Source: Marinobacter arenosus (GTDB taxonomy: Bacteria > Pseudomonadota > Gammaproteobacteria > Pseudomonadales > Oleiphilaceae). Taken from it: a stretch of 64,000 bases of DNA. This document shows positions 35,580-45,001 of this stretch, in pieces. Both the position numbers and the translations under genes were made by a program. Position 1 is the stretch's first letter; every line of letters starts with the position of its first letter. The stretch is from assembly GCF_019264345.1 (NCBI RefSeq), contig NZ_JAHVAO010000002.1:248001-312000 (forward strand). Reading direction: 5' to 3'. The notes beneath the pieces are model-generated. The model was not told the DNA's origin, did no database searches, and was given only the letters and a program-made list of their open reading frames with translations.

Positions 35580-37160
35580 GTGGCGGTAAAGGGAATGACG
35601 ATCGGTTTGCTGTTCGCTTTTATTCTGGTCGGTTGTGGGGGCAGCGGAAGCGAAGGCAATAATCCGGCAGAGAGCACCGGGTCCGACGCCGAGACGGTGG
35701 ACAACCAAACGGTTCAGTCAAACACCGGTTACTTTGTTGACGCGCCTGTAAAAGGTCTTCGTTACCGCACTGATACCCTCGAAGGCACGACGGATGCACT
35801 GGGCCGGTTCAACTATCAGCCCGGTGAGACAATTTCCTTCCGTATCGGCGGCACAGAACTCGGAGCGAGCGACGCGGTTGGCTTTATGACACCGGGCAGC
35901 CTTGATGAAACGGGGCAGTGGGACGGCACCCGCGCCATCAACATTGCCCGGTTATTGCTCACGCTCGATTCAGACCAGAATCCACTTAATGGTATCGTCA
36001 TTGACGATCAGGCCCACCTTGCATTTGCCGACCTGGGCTTTGACCTGTCCGTCTCTCCCCAACAGCTGACCGAATCCAGCGTTTTGCAGGAAGCACTGAA
36101 AAATGCGGATCGCATCGGTCTCGTCACGGTTGACTACGCACGCGACCATCTGAGCTCCGTGGCCGAGCAATTGCCGGATGCGCCCTCAGAGGCCGATATC
36201 ATTGCCTTGCTTGATACCGGTCCTAACTATTCTGGTCGCCAGACGCCGATGACGGCCACGCCGGATAACCTTCGCCAGGCCGCTCAGGTATTTTGGGCCG
36301 ACCCCGCGAAACCGGCGCCGGATATTCACTGGCTCTTGAGCCTGTTTGACCCCCAGATTTTGCGAGACGTGTTTGTTCGCTTTGATGGCGATCAGGCCCA
36401 GCCCCCGGGTATCCGTGTCTTGGGAAATGTTGAATACGACGAGAATGATAAAACGCTATTTAAGTCAGCGAGTCTCGTGGTGTCATTTGATGATTTTAAC
36501 TACGGCGGGCGCGCATATAACGGTTCCGTGGTGACGGAGATCCTGCCGGGGGAAGCCTATGAACTTATCTACCTGCCCGAAGATGCAACGGAGACGACGA
36601 CGGTCAATATAGAAACCTTCGAATACGGTCTTTATTTTTACGATCTTCGGGTCACGGGGGCTGACGGTTCACTTGGCATTCATGGTTGGCAGAGTGTCGT
36701 TCAAACGGTTGAGAACCCCTATCGAATTCACCGTGAGTGGACGATGGATGTGACTCTCCGGGAGCTGTACACCGACCGGTTGGTAAGGCTGTTCGCAGAG
36801 AACCTCATGAGTTACGACGAAGATCTTGAAGGAATGGGTGCCAACTATGGCCGCACCGCGATTCTGGAGGGCCCGGTTACCGTTGCTCATTCGTCACTTG
36901 GATCGTTCGACGTGGATGGGACAATTCGCAAGGATGCTCCTGACGGTATCGTCGAGGAGGCACATCTGGAATTCTATCGTGACGATACGACTATGTTCGG
37001 CACAGTGACGGCGATCCTGCCACCTGAATCCGAGGATCCGAATGGTCATGTTCTGTCTGAAGTGTTGTCGCCTGAGACTGGCGAGTCAGTGGCATTTGAA
37101 CGGTTCGAGCTCAAAACACCTTTGACCAGATCGGACGAGACCGAAAATTCGACTCCCTAG
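35580..37160 (+). CDS. Large lipoprotein of unknown function
   Basis: 526 residues. Lipobox L-V-G-C with Cys19, then a Gly/Ser-rich linker and a segment (about 50-100) with Y-F-V-D-A-P-V-K-G-L-R-Y and T-D-A-L-G-R-F-N-Y-Q-P-G-E-T-I-S-F that recurs in many secreted proteins of this group as a carboxypeptidase-regulatory-like sandwich. The rest is mixed alpha/beta without a family I recognise. GTG start with GGGGA upstream. Tandem repeats 35 bases ahead suggest control by a two-component system. Confidence 0.75.
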   Translation: MAVKGMTIGLLFAFILVGCGGSGSEGNNPAESTGSDAETVDNQTVQSNTGYFVDAPVKGLRYRTDTLEGTTDALGRFNYQPGETISFRIGGTELGASDAVGFMTPGSLDETGQWDGTRAINIARLLLTLDSDQNPLNGIVIDDQAHLAFADLGFDLSVSPQQLTESSVLQEALKNADRIGLVTVDYARDHLSSVAEQLPDAPSEADIIALLDTGPNYSGRQTPMTATPDNLRQAAQVFWADPAKPAPDIHWLLSLFDPQILRDVFVRFDGDQAQPPGIRVLGNVEYDENDKTLFKSASLVVSFDDFNYGGRAYNGSVVTEILPGEAYELIYLPEDATETTTVNIETFEYGLYFYDLRVTGADGSLGIHGWQSVVQTVENPYRIHREWTMDVTLRELYTDRLVRLFAENLMSYDEDLEGMGANYGRTAILEGPVTVAHSSLGSFDVDGTIRKDAPDGIVEEAHLEFYRDDTTMFGTVTAILPPESEDPNGHVLSEVLSPETGESVAFERFELKTPLTRSDETENSTP

Positions 37161-37256
37161 GCGCCGGGCGAGTGTGGTAAGTCAGACGGGTAGGCCCCAT
37201 TGCTGCATTTGCCTGCTATCTTTAGATACAGTCACTTAGGGTAGTCGGAGCAGGGC

Positions 37257-38339
37257 ATGTTGGAATCCATTGGGGCGGGCACGAGCTCGTGGTTGTATCC
37301 GGGCCTGACGGCCATCGTGTCCGTTGTTCTGACCTTTGCCATTTATCGGCTCGTTCTCGCGTTTATCCGGCGGCTGACACGCCGCAAGGCGGTACCCCGG
37401 CTGTTTCTGGATGCATCGGCCAGGGCGCTGGGTGTCTTCATCTGTTTGATGGTGCTCAATGGCGTCCTCGAGGCTGCCCCTTCCGAGCTCCCGTTTCTCA
37501 CCGAATTCCAGCACATCGGGACGCTGCTGCTGATCCTCGCCGGCACCTGGACCCTGGTTCGCTGCACCTCCGCCATCGGCGATGTGATCGTCACCCTGAA
37601 TCCGGTCCTTGAAGGGGAGTGGAAGCGGGCGAGGAAAGTGGAGACCCAGACCCGCTTCCTTGTCCGTGGCCTGAATATCCTGATCGTGATTCTTGGGCTC
37701 GGTGCGGCGCTGATGACCTTCGATTCGGTTCGTCATGTCGGCGGCAGTCTTCTGGCGTCGGCAGGTGTCGGTGGCATCATTCTGGGTTTCGCGGCCAGGC
37801 CGGTGTTGGGAAACCTGCTGGCCGGTATGCAGATTGCGCTGACCCAGCCCTTCCGTATCGACGATGTGCTGTACGTCCAGAATGAGTGGTGCTGGGTGGA
37901 AGAGGTAACCGCCACCTATGTGGTGTTACGGGTCTGGGATCTGAGGCGCCTGATCGTGCCGCTGCAGTGGTTCATCGAGAACCCGTTTCAGAACTGGTCC
38001 AGGAACACTGCCGATCTGATGGGCACCGTGTTCATCCGGCTTGATTACGGTATGCCGATCTTACCCTTGCGCGAGGAGTTTGCCCGGCTGTTACGGCAGG
38101 CTCCGCAATGGGATGGCAAGGTGGAAACGGTTCAGGTAACCGATTCCGATGATCGCACCATTCAGGTCCGTTTCCTGATGAGTGCGCCAGATTCCAGCCA
38201 GGCCTGGGATCTGCGATGTGCCGTTCGGGAGGGATTGATTACGTTCCTTCAGGAGAATTATCCGGAGTATCTCCCGCGGATCCGTGCCCGCCTGGTGGAC
38301 GGCGAACCCGTTCTGGAAGCGTCACCGTCGCCACGGTGA
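37257..38339 (+). CDS. MscS-family mechanosensitive channel
   Basis: 360 residues with four to five membrane helices (20-185) and the channel-lining segment S-L-L-A-S-A-G-V-G-G-I-I-L-G-F-A, followed by the beta domain with F-R-I-D-D-V-L-Y-V and V-P-L-Q-W-F-I-E-N-P-F-Q-N-W. Longer at the N-terminus than E. coli MscS. Releases solutes on osmotic downshift. GGAG ahead of the ATG. The last 18 bases overlap the end of the convergent pirin gene. Confidence 0.88.
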   Translation: MLESIGAGTSSWLYPGLTAIVSVVLTFAIYRLVLAFIRRLTRRKAVPRLFLDASARALGVFICLMVLNGVLEAAPSELPFLTEFQHIGTLLLILAGTWTLVRCTSAIGDVIVTLNPVLEGEWKRARKVETQTRFLVRGLNILIVILGLGAALMTFDSVRHVGGSLLASAGVGGIILGFAARPVLGNLLAGMQIALTQPFRIDDVLYVQNEWCWVEEVTATYVVLRVWDLRRLIVPLQWFIENPFQNWSRNTADLMGTVFIRLDYGMPILPLREEFARLLRQAPQWDGKVETVQVTDSDDRTIQVRFLMSAPDSSQAWDLRCAVREGLITFLQENYPEYLPRIRARLVDGEPVLEASPSPR

Positions 38340-39194
38340 GCGCGGCCCCTGCAGACGTTCGCCCTGCCACTCGGGAATTGTGCCGAAACGCAGGCTTTCG
38401 GCGTCCCAGTCCTGTTCGGCCTGCACGATCTCTTCCTTGTGATAGCCCACGTAGTTCCACCACATGACAACCTCCTTATCCAGCGGCTCGCCTCCGATAA
38501 GGAGGAGCTGGGTCGATGGCTCGCAGATCACCGTCAGCGTTTTCTGGCCAGCCTCCAGATAGGCAAGTTCGTCCGTTTCAAAGCGCTCGCCATTGATTTC
38601 GCATGCTCCGGTCAGTGCAAGGATGCCGTATTCAAACTCCGAGTCCAGGTCCAGTTCAAGCGTCTGGGCCAGTTCGCAGAATATGTCCACGCCAACGAGT
38701 GGTGAGTACTGCAGGGTGTCTGCCGTTCTGCCGTTAAAGTGGCCGGTCAGTAGCGTCCAGGTTGCTCCCTGGTTCTGCCAGCAGGGTAGGGAAGAATAAT
38801 GATCAAATCGTGGAGGCACATCCCGGTCTGCCTCGGGCAGCGCGATCCAAAGCTGGGCCGCGTGCAGTGTCCGGTCGCCGAAGAGTGACTCTTCGGTGTG
38901 ACTGATCCCGTGGCCGGCGGTCATCAGGTTGACCTCGCCCGGCCGAATGGGCTGGGCGGTGCCCAGGCTGTCCCGGTGCAGAAGTTCGCCCTGAATCATC
39001 CAGGTGAAGGTTTGCAGCCCGATATGGGGGTGCGGACCGACACGCAGCCCCTGCTGAGCGTCGTCGAAGGTGACCGGGCCGATGTGATCGAGAAAGCACC
39101 AGGCACCGATCTGGCGCCGGCCGCGGGTGGGGAGGTTTCGGGCCACGGGAATGCCGCCCACTTCTCCGGTCCTTGGCTGAAAGCGTTGCGTCAT
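38322..39194 (-). CDS. Pirin family protein
   Basis: 290 residues, bicupin. The N-terminal cupin keeps the metal ligands in P-H-P-H-I-G-L-Q-T-F-T and G-H-G-I-S-H-T-E-E. Some family members act as quercetinases or redox sensors; role here unknown. ATG 39194 has GGCGGAA upstream. Confidence 0.9.
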   Translation of the reverse strand: MTQRFQPRTGEVGGIPVARNLPTRGRRQIGAWCFLDHIGPVTFDDAQQGLRVGPHPHIGLQTFTWMIQGELLHRDSLGTAQPIRPGEVNLMTAGHGISHTEESLFGDRTLHAAQLWIALPEADRDVPPRFDHYSSLPCWQNQGATWTLLTGHFNGRTADTLQYSPLVGVDIFCELAQTLELDLDSEFEYGILALTGACEINGERFETDELAYLEAGQKTLTVICEPSTQLLLIGGEPLDKEVVMWWNYVGYHKEEIVQAEQDWDAESLRFGTIPEWQGERLQGPRSPWRR

Positions 39195-39400
39195 GTTTTC
39201 CGCCTTTGACAGTGAAACTTCAGCATGGTCTGCACACAAGGAAACGGCAAGCCCCTTTTTTCAGAGGCAATCGGGCTGAACGTATCAGAAATTTGATGGC
39301 CCGGGTTGTCGGCTTATGGTTAGCTGGGTAATTATGCGGTGTTGCCAACCAGGCCGGAGCGTCCTGGTTTTACAAACAATGATTATGAAGGAGTCCTGCC

Positions 39401-40255
39401 TTGTCTGATCTTGCCACCTACGAAAGCTTCACTGTTGAAGTCCGGAATTACGTTGCCCATGTCCAGTTCAGCCGTCCGGATGTGTTGAACACGATGAACA
39501 AGGCGTTCTGGCTCGAGCTGCCGAGATGTATGCAGGATATTGAAGCCAATTCCGACGCCCGGGTCATCGTGATTTCCAGCACCGGCAAGCATTTTTCGGC
39601 AGGCATGGATCTGGGTGTGTTCAGCGATCCGAAGGCGGTACCGATGAGTGGTGATCCGGGACGTATGGCAGAAAATCTCCGGCGCGTTGTCCTGCAGCTT
39701 CAGGACACCCTGACGTCGCTTGAGAAAGTTCGCCTGCCGGTTCTCGCGGCCATTCACGGTGGTTGCATTGGCGGTGCCCTGGATCTGGTGTGTGCGGCCG
39801 ACAGCCGGTACTGCACCGAAGACGCCTATTTCACTATCAAGGAAACCGAGCTGGGCATGACGGCGGACGTTGGCACTCTGCAGCGGCTGCCGAAACTGAT
39901 GCCGGAAGGCGTGGTCCGCGAACTGGCCTACACCGGTCGCAAGTTCTCTGCCCGGGAAGCCCAGAACCTGGGCTTCGTGAATGCGATCTATCCGGATCAG
40001 GAGGCGTTGCTTGAGGCGGTCATGGATATCGCCGGCCAGATCGCGGCCAATTCACCCCTGGCGGTCACCGGATGCAAGGAGATGCTCAACTACAGCCGTG
40101 ACCACTCGGTCGAAGACAGCCTTCGCTACATGGCGACCTGGCAGGCGGGCATGTTCCGCCCTGGCGACATGATGACCACCTTCCAGGCCAAAGCCCAGAA
40201 GAAGGTTCCGGAGTACGGTGACCTGCTTCCGGTGAAAGGCCTGTTCGAGTCCTGA
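39401..40255 (+). CDS. Delta(3,5)-delta(2,4)-dienoyl-CoA isomerase (crotonase family)
   Basis: 284 residues. The crotonase oxyanion segments K-H-F-S-A-G-M-D-L and H-G-G-C-I-G-G-A-L-D are present. Asp128, Glu148 and Asp156 have the same spacing (20 and 8) as the catalytic Asp176, Glu196 and Asp204 of rat dienoyl-CoA isomerase, in the matching context A-D-V-G-T-L-Q-R-L-P-K. This favours the isomerase, which handles odd-position double bonds in beta-oxidation, over a plain enoyl-CoA hydratase. TTG start with AAGGAG seven bases upstream. Followed directly by the next ATG. Confidence 0.88.
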   Translation: MSDLATYESFTVEVRNYVAHVQFSRPDVLNTMNKAFWLELPRCMQDIEANSDARVIVISSTGKHFSAGMDLGVFSDPKAVPMSGDPGRMAENLRRVVLQLQDTLTSLEKVRLPVLAAIHGGCIGGALDLVCAADSRYCTEDAYFTIKETELGMTADVGTLQRLPKLMPEGVVRELAYTGRKFSAREAQNLGFVNAIYPDQEALLEAVMDIAGQIAANSPLAVTGCKEMLNYSRDHSVEDSLRYMATWQAGMFRPGDMMTTFQAKAQKKVPEYGDLLPVKGLFES

Positions 40256-40855
40256 ATGGCTGTGGGACGCGCCCGGTCTGGAATCTCCCCACTGTCCGCC
40301 CTGATGTTTCAGGGTGGCATTGGGGTGGTGGGGCTGGTCGCGATTCTCGCGTTCGGCATCCCGGTTCAAAATGACGGGCTGTCCTGGCGACAAGGTATTG
40401 CCTGGGGCTGCCTGGGGGCCTTCGCAACCTATGGCGTGCTGATTGCGCTTACCCGCATCCCCGGCCTGTTCCCGGACAATCTTGAACGCCAGATGAGAAA
40501 CCTCCACGACTTTGCGGCCAGTTTTGGTGCCGCGGTTCTGGTGGCGTTATCGGTTGTGGCCGGGGTCGGGGAGGAATTATTGTTCCGGGGGGCGGTGCAG
40601 GGCTGGCTCACGGGCAGCCTCGGTGAAGTGACCGCCATCGCCGTTGCCTCATTGCTGTTTGGCCTGGTGCACTACATTTCCTTTACCTATTTTCTTGTTG
40701 CGACAGGGCTTGGATTGGTGCTCGGCTCCGCCTATGCACTGTCAGACAGCCTCGCCATGGTCATGATCTGGCATGCGGTGTACGACATGGTCGCGCTGTT
40801 CTGCCTGCTGCGTTTCCCGCACTGGTTTGGCGTGTCGCCGCGACATCACCCCTAG
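40256..40855 (+). CDS. CPBP-family intramembrane protease
   Basis: 199 residues, about six membrane helices. The active-site motifs E-E-L-L-F-R-G, F-G-L-V-H-Y and W-H-A-V-Y-D of the CAAX-protease/Abi family are all present, so a glutamate intramembrane metallo-independent protease is expected. Substrate unknown. Its ATG follows the isomerase stop with no gap, which implies translational coupling, though no functional link is obvious. Confidence 0.88.
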   Translation: MAVGRARSGISPLSALMFQGGIGVVGLVAILAFGIPVQNDGLSWRQGIAWGCLGAFATYGVLIALTRIPGLFPDNLERQMRNLHDFAASFGAAVLVALSVVAGVGEELLFRGAVQGWLTGSLGEVTAIAVASLLFGLVHYISFTYFLVATGLGLVLGSAYALSDSLAMVMIWHAVYDMVALFCLLRFPHWFGVSPRHHP

Positions 40856-41265
40856 TGGGTATCCTCCTGCGGTGCGCTCTTCCGCGCTTCAAAGCTGGCG
40901 AGCTCAACGTTGATGGCGTTGGTGGAAATCTGGATCTCGTAGAGCGAGTACAGGAGTGAGAAAGATAGCAGAACCAGGCTGATGCCGAAGGCCACGATGC
41001 CAGGCATCTCCGCGCCCAGGAACAACAGGAACATGGACACGGTGCACAGGAAGAAACTCAGGACGCCATAGGCCTGCATGCGCTTGGTCAGCACAATGCG
41101 TTTGCGCAGCATGTTGATCTGGCGGGCAATCAGCCCATGGTCTTCCTCTGTGTCCATCTGTTTCAGCTGACGGATGAGCTGGGCAAGAACCAGAAAGCGA
41201 TTGGTGTAGGCCAGCAGCAACAGGGAGATTGCCGGGAACAGCAGGGCAGGCGTTGTCAGGTCCAA
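40852..41265 (-). CDS. DUF2721 membrane protein
   Basis: 137 residues with three helices. P-A-L-L-F-P-A-I-S-L-L-L-L-A-Y-T-N-R-F, then a charged helix with I-R-Q-L and L-R-K-R-I, then two helices, as in DUF2721. Function unknown. TTG start with AAGGA seven bases upstream. Overlaps the end of the convergent protease gene by four bases. Confidence 0.82.
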   Translation of the reverse strand: MDLTTPALLFPAISLLLLAYTNRFLVLAQLIRQLKQMDTEEDHGLIARQINMLRKRIVLTKRMQAYGVLSFFLCTVSMFLLFLGAEMPGIVAFGISLVLLSFSLLYSLYEIQISTNAINVELASFEARKSAPQEDTH

Positions 41266-41301
41266 AATCGGTTCCTTGTCTTTTCGGATAGAGGGGCCTC
41301 T

Positions 41302-41655
41302 TCACCGGACGCCCGATACGATACGCCGGTGAGATGCAACCGGCCTGTTGTAAATATAGACCCAGGCTGAGCCGTGCTGTGTTGCCATGCGGGTGCGCAG
41401 GTACAGGCTCTCTTTCGGTGCCGCCGGGAAGTAGTCCTCCAGAATGTCCAGATCCGCAAGGGTGCGGTCGTCGATGGCATACACCTCAACCAGAACCCCC
41501 TTCGAGGCCCTGACCACGGCACCCGGGTAGGGGCCGAGATCATACAGCGTCAGCCCGGGCAGGGAATCCTCACCAAGATACGTTGCCCCCCGCAGCCATT
41601 GGCTGTTGGAGCCACCGCGCTTCAAGGTGCCATAAACCGCGACCAGGTGTTTCAT
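41302..41655 (-). CDS. Gamma-glutamylcyclotransferase-like protein (YtfP type)
   Basis: 117 residues. V-Y-G-T-L-K-R-G near the start is the substrate-binding motif and the Glu in D-I-L-E-D-Y-F is the expected catalytic acid. The fold acts on gamma-glutamyl-amines; real substrate unknown. Nineteen bases after the NnrU gene, so likely one transcript with it. Confidence 0.85.
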   Translation of the reverse strand: MKHLVAVYGTLKRGGSNSQWLRGATYLGEDSLPGLTLYDLGPYPGAVVRASKGVLVEVYAIDDRTLADLDILEDYFPAAPKESLYLRTRMATQHGSAWVYIYNRPVASHRRIVSGVR

Positions 41656-41674
41656 CGTGGCGCCGGTGCTGTTG

Positions 41675-42244
41675 TCAGGTCGGGGATACGCCGATCAGCC
41701 ACTGGTGGGCCCAGACGACGAAGACGACATACACCGCAAGCCCGCCGATGATGGCGATCAGGTCGTTTGCTTTCCCGGCGGGGAGCGCAGGGATCGCCCG
41801 CTGGGTGCGTCGTTTCATGGAAATGCGGTCAACAACGGCCCAGGCCAGGAAGGCTCCGAACAGAATCACATCGTGCAGCATGCCGTTTGCCAGCAGGTGG
41901 GCCAGGGCCCATAGCTTGACTGCAACCAGTGTCGGGTGTTTGACCGTGGCCTTGATCCGTCCGGGGAAGTAAGTCGCCAGAAACAGTGGGAACACCGGCA
42001 CCAGCAACAGCATGGCCAGATGCCGTAACCAGCCCGGCGGCGAATAGAGAACGGTCGGGTCCATTCGGGCAGCGCCGTAGCCATTCACGATCAGGGCAAT
42101 CCCGATCAGGGCGATGATGGAATAGAGGCCTTTGTAGGGCCATTCGCCCAGAGCGGCCTGCAGGCGGTTACGCAGTGGCTCGTTGACGATGGATAGCGAG
42201 TGAATACCGAGAAACAGAACCAGGCCGGCAATCAGTGTGGCCAT
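41675..42244 (-). CDS. NnrU family membrane protein
   Basis: 189 residues with five to six helices. F-L-G-I-H-S-L-S, Y-K-G-L-Y-S, R-H-L-A-M-L-L, K-H-P-T-L-V-A-V-K-L-W-A-L-A-H-L-L-A-N-G are the conserved His-containing stretches of NnrU, a relative of the NO-reduction gene nnrU and of isorenieratene-type methyltransferases. No denitrification gene is nearby. AAAGGAG ahead of the ATG. Confidence 0.88.
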   Translation of the reverse strand: MATLIAGLVLFLGIHSLSIVNEPLRNRLQAALGEWPYKGLYSIIALIGIALIVNGYGAARMDPTVLYSPPGWLRHLAMLLLVPVFPLFLATYFPGRIKATVKHPTLVAVKLWALAHLLANGMLHDVILFGAFLAWAVVDRISMKRRTQRAIPALPAGKANDLIAIIGGLAVYVVFVVWAHQWLIGVSPT

Positions 42245-42257
42245 TCCCAGAACTCCT

Positions 42258-43133
42258 TTAGTAAGTGAATGGTTTGGCGGCGATCAACGCATCGGTCAGT
42301 CGATCCATGATGCCGCCGCCGTGGCGCCAAAAATGCCAGTATAGCTGTACCTGCAAGGACTTACCGGGTGCAATGCTCACTAATGTTCCGGCATCGATCT
42401 CCCGGCGCGCCTGCATCTCGGGAATCATCCCGTACCCCATGCCCGCCAGGGCGAGTTTTACGAACCCCTCCGAGGACGGGCACAGGTGATGGGGAACGCT
42501 GCCATGGAAGCCGCATTGGGCGAGAAAGCGGTGCTGGAGCTGGTCGTTGGGCCCGAACACGATGGCCGGCGCTGTCTCCAGGCTGTGTTCGTTGAAGCCG
42601 TCACCGAAGTGTCGCCGGACATACTCCGGGGTGGCCAGCGGGAGATAGGCCATGCTGCCCAGCGGCACGCTGCGTGCGCCGGCCACGGGTTGCGGGCTGC
42701 TGCACAGACAGGCGGCCACATCGCCTTCCCGCATGCGTCGCAGGCCAATGTCCTGATCCTCGATGACCAGGTCGAGCAACAGGGCCTCGTCACTGCAGAA
42801 CGCGCCGATGGCCTCGGCCCACCAGGTCGCCAGGGTGTCGGCATTCAGGGCGATTCGCAAACGGGCGGACGGTTCCGAAATGGCAGGAATCGACCGGGCG
42901 AGATCGCGCTCCAATAGCTGAACCTGTTGCACATGGTTCAGCAGCCGCTGCCCGGCGGGCGTGGCTTTCAGGGCAGGGCTGCGCACCAGTACCGGCTGGC
43001 CCAGGCGGATTTCGAGCGTCCGTATGCGCTGGGACACCGCAGACTGGGTAAGGCCCAGCGCGGCGCCAGCGCGTTCGAATCCGCCACACTCGATGACCGT
43101 CGCCAACGCTTCCAGCAGTTTGTAATCGATCAT
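42258..43133 (-). CDS. argP: LysR-type regulator ArgP
   Basis: 291 residues. N-terminal winged helix (E-R-A-G-A-A-L-G-L-T-Q-S-A-V-S-Q-R-I) and C-terminal effector domain. The whole sequence and the divergent lysine/arginine exporter gene identify it as ArgP/LysG, which activates argO in response to arginine or lysine. The start lies 88 bases from argO, so the operator is within that gap. Confidence 0.9.
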   Translation of the reverse strand: MIDYKLLEALATVIECGGFERAGAALGLTQSAVSQRIRTLEIRLGQPVLVRSPALKATPAGQRLLNHVQQVQLLERDLARSIPAISEPSARLRIALNADTLATWWAEAIGAFCSDEALLLDLVIEDQDIGLRRMREGDVAACLCSSPQPVAGARSVPLGSMAYLPLATPEYVRRHFGDGFNEHSLETAPAIVFGPNDQLQHRFLAQCGFHGSVPHHLCPSSEGFVKLALAGMGYGMIPEMQARREIDAGTLVSIAPGKSLQVQLYWHFWRHGGGIMDRLTDALIAAKPFTY

Positions 43134-43221
43134 TAGAAAAACTTATGTAGCATTATGAGTATGAATTTCCAGTATAGCGGGGAATCGCTATTCTTGCGCC
43201 ATCAACTGAGGAGTTCGCGCT

Positions 43222-43827
43222 GTGCTGGAAAGTTATCTGACAGGATTGGTGGTCTGCGGTGGCATCATCGTGGCAATAGGGGCCCAGAATGCCTACATAC
43301 TCAGTCAGGCGATCCGCCGTGAGCATCATTGGTGGTCCGCCGGAATCTGCATGATTGCCGACGTGTCCCTGTTTACCCTGGGCATGTTCGGGGTCAGCGC
43401 GGCCCTGATGGCCGTGCCACAGGCACTGGAAATCCTGCGCTGGCTGGGAGTCGTTTTTCTCGGCTGGCTGGCGGTGCAGGCCTTCTACCGGGCCAGTCGC
43501 GGGCGGGTGGCGCTGGAAGCCGGCGAAATTACCCGGCGTAGCCTCAAAGGTGTGCTCTTTACCACGCTGGCGGTCACGCTGCTGAACCCCCAGGTCTATC
43601 TCGATACCCTGCTGCTGATTCCCGCGGTGGGCGCGCAGCAGGAAAGCACGACCACGTTTCTGGCCGGGGCCAGCAGTGCTTCGATCCTGTGGTTCACCCT
43701 GGTGGCGTGGGGAGGCTCGGCGTTGGCGCCCGTCCTGTCGCGCCCGATGGCCTGGCGCATCATTGACGGGGTCATCGGTCTGATGATGGCCGGTATCGCC
43801 CTGCAGCTTGCCTTTGGTGGATTGTAA
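43222..43827 (+). CDS. argO: LysE/ArgO-family amino acid exporter
   Basis: 201 residues with six helices. G-A-Q-N-A-Y-I-L-S-Q-A-I-R-R near the N-terminus and L-N-P-Q-V-Y-L-D in the second half are LysE signatures. Exports arginine, lysine or toxic analogues. GTG start with GAGGAG eight bases upstream. Divergent from argP, which almost certainly controls it. Confidence 0.9.
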   Translation: MLESYLTGLVVCGGIIVAIGAQNAYILSQAIRREHHWWSAGICMIADVSLFTLGMFGVSAALMAVPQALEILRWLGVVFLGWLAVQAFYRASRGRVALEAGEITRRSLKGVLFTTLAVTLLNPQVYLDTLLLIPAVGAQQESTTTFLAGASSASILWFTLVAWGGSALAPVLSRPMAWRIIDGVIGLMMAGIALQLAFGGL

Positions 43828-43943
43828 GCCCGGGGACGCCGGAAAAAAATTCAAACGACTGTATGAATTTCTGTTGCATCTGCGGGTGCACCTGTAGAAG
43901 ATAGGCTGCTATGTAAAGCCGAATTCACTGCAGGGGCGTGCTC

Positions 43944-44414
43944 ATGAACAGAAAAATCCGCGAGTGGTTTGCCAGCGCCGGGGCCATGCGGCGCATGCTG
44001 ACAACCTTCGGGCCCTACCTGGGTGCCGGCGTCAAGGTGAGCCACATTGCCGACGATTTCAGCGCGGCGACGGTCGAGATGCGTCAGCACTGGTACAACA
44101 CGAACTACGTGGGTACCCACTTCGGTGGGTCGCTCTACAGCATGGTGGACCCCCTCTACATGCTGTTGCTGATGCGACGGTTGGGTACCGATTACATCGT
44201 GTGGGACAAATCAGCCAGTATCGAGTTTATCCGGCCGGGCAAAGGCCGGGTGAGTGCCCACTTCGACCTCACAGACGACCGCGTGGCGGAGATCCGCCGC
44301 AAGACCGCAGGCGGTGAGAAATACCTGCCCGAGTGGGACATCGAGATCAAGGATGACAGTGGCGAGTTGGTGGCCCGGGTTCACAAGGTCCTGTACGTGC
44401 GTGAGAAACGCTAG
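43944..44414 (+). CDS. DUF4442 hotdog-fold thioesterase-like protein
   Basis: 156 residues. N-T-N-Y-V-G-T-H-F-G-G-S-L-Y-S-M-V-D-P and S-I-E-F-I-R-P-G-K-G-R-V fit the DUF4442 hotdog family, probably acting on acyl-CoA or acyl carrier protein. ATG 43944 used; GTG 43938 two codons upstream is possible. Convergent with the NlpC/P60 gene, 15 bases apart. Confidence 0.82.
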   Translation: MNRKIREWFASAGAMRRMLTTFGPYLGAGVKVSHIADDFSAATVEMRQHWYNTNYVGTHFGGSLYSMVDPLYMLLLMRRLGTDYIVWDKSASIEFIRPGKGRVSAHFDLTDDRVAEIRRKTAGGEKYLPEWDIEIKDDSGELVARVHKVLYVREKR

Positions 44415-44429
44415 AGCGAGTCGGGCTCG

Positions 44430-44927
44430 CTAGTCGAATCGCCGTGCCTCGGTATACCGGTCCTTCCAGTAATAACCGTCGAGTTTCGACTGGGTGACGC
44501 CCACGGACGTGGAGGCGTGAATAAAGCGGTCATCGCCCATGTAAATGCCCGCATGCTGTTCCTTGCCGCGGATTCGGAAGAACACCAGGTCGCCCGGTTG
44601 GATGGCATCGGGCGCAACGACTTTGCCATACCGCAGCATCTGTGAAGTCGTCCGCGGCAATTGTTGACCAAGGCCTTCCCGGTACGCGGTCAGGATAAAA
44701 CCGGAGCAATCGAATCCCCGGGCCGATGTACCGCCATACTCGTAGGGCGCGCCGGCATAACGTTCGTAGACCTGCCAGAGCCGCTGGGCCCTATCCGACG
44801 ACTGAGCCGGCTCAACCGGCGTAAGCCCTGCATCGTGTCCGGTTTGCAGGTTCTGGTTGCTGGCACAGCCGCCGAGCGCAAAGGCCAGAATCACCAGGAT
44901 CAGTGATTGTCTGAGCGTGACTGCCAT
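44430..44927 (-). CDS. NlpC/P60 cell-wall endopeptidase lipoprotein
   Basis: 165 residues. Lipobox with Cys21; catalytic Cys74 in F-D-C-S-G-F, His125 in Q-H-A-G-I-Y and His137 in F-I-H-A-S complete the NlpC/P60 triad. Cuts peptidoglycan cross-links in the manner of Spr/MepS. GGAG seven bases ahead of the ATG. Confidence 0.92.
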   Translation of the reverse strand: MAVTLRQSLILVILAFALGGCASNQNLQTGHDAGLTPVEPAQSSDRAQRLWQVYERYAGAPYEYGGTSARGFDCSGFILTAYREGLGQQLPRTTSQMLRYGKVVAPDAIQPGDLVFFRIRGKEQHAGIYMGDDRFIHASTSVGVTQSKLDGYYWKDRYTEARRFD

Positions 44928-45001
44928 TCCGTAACTCCGGGAAGAAGGTTTACCGCCAACCTTATTATCGAATGGTTGGAATGTCAGGTTACGATTTGGT
45001 G

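Noticed and set aside
44415..44431. Terminator between DUF4442 and NlpC/P60 genes
   Set aside because: The stem has only six pairs and no T-tract on either strand.
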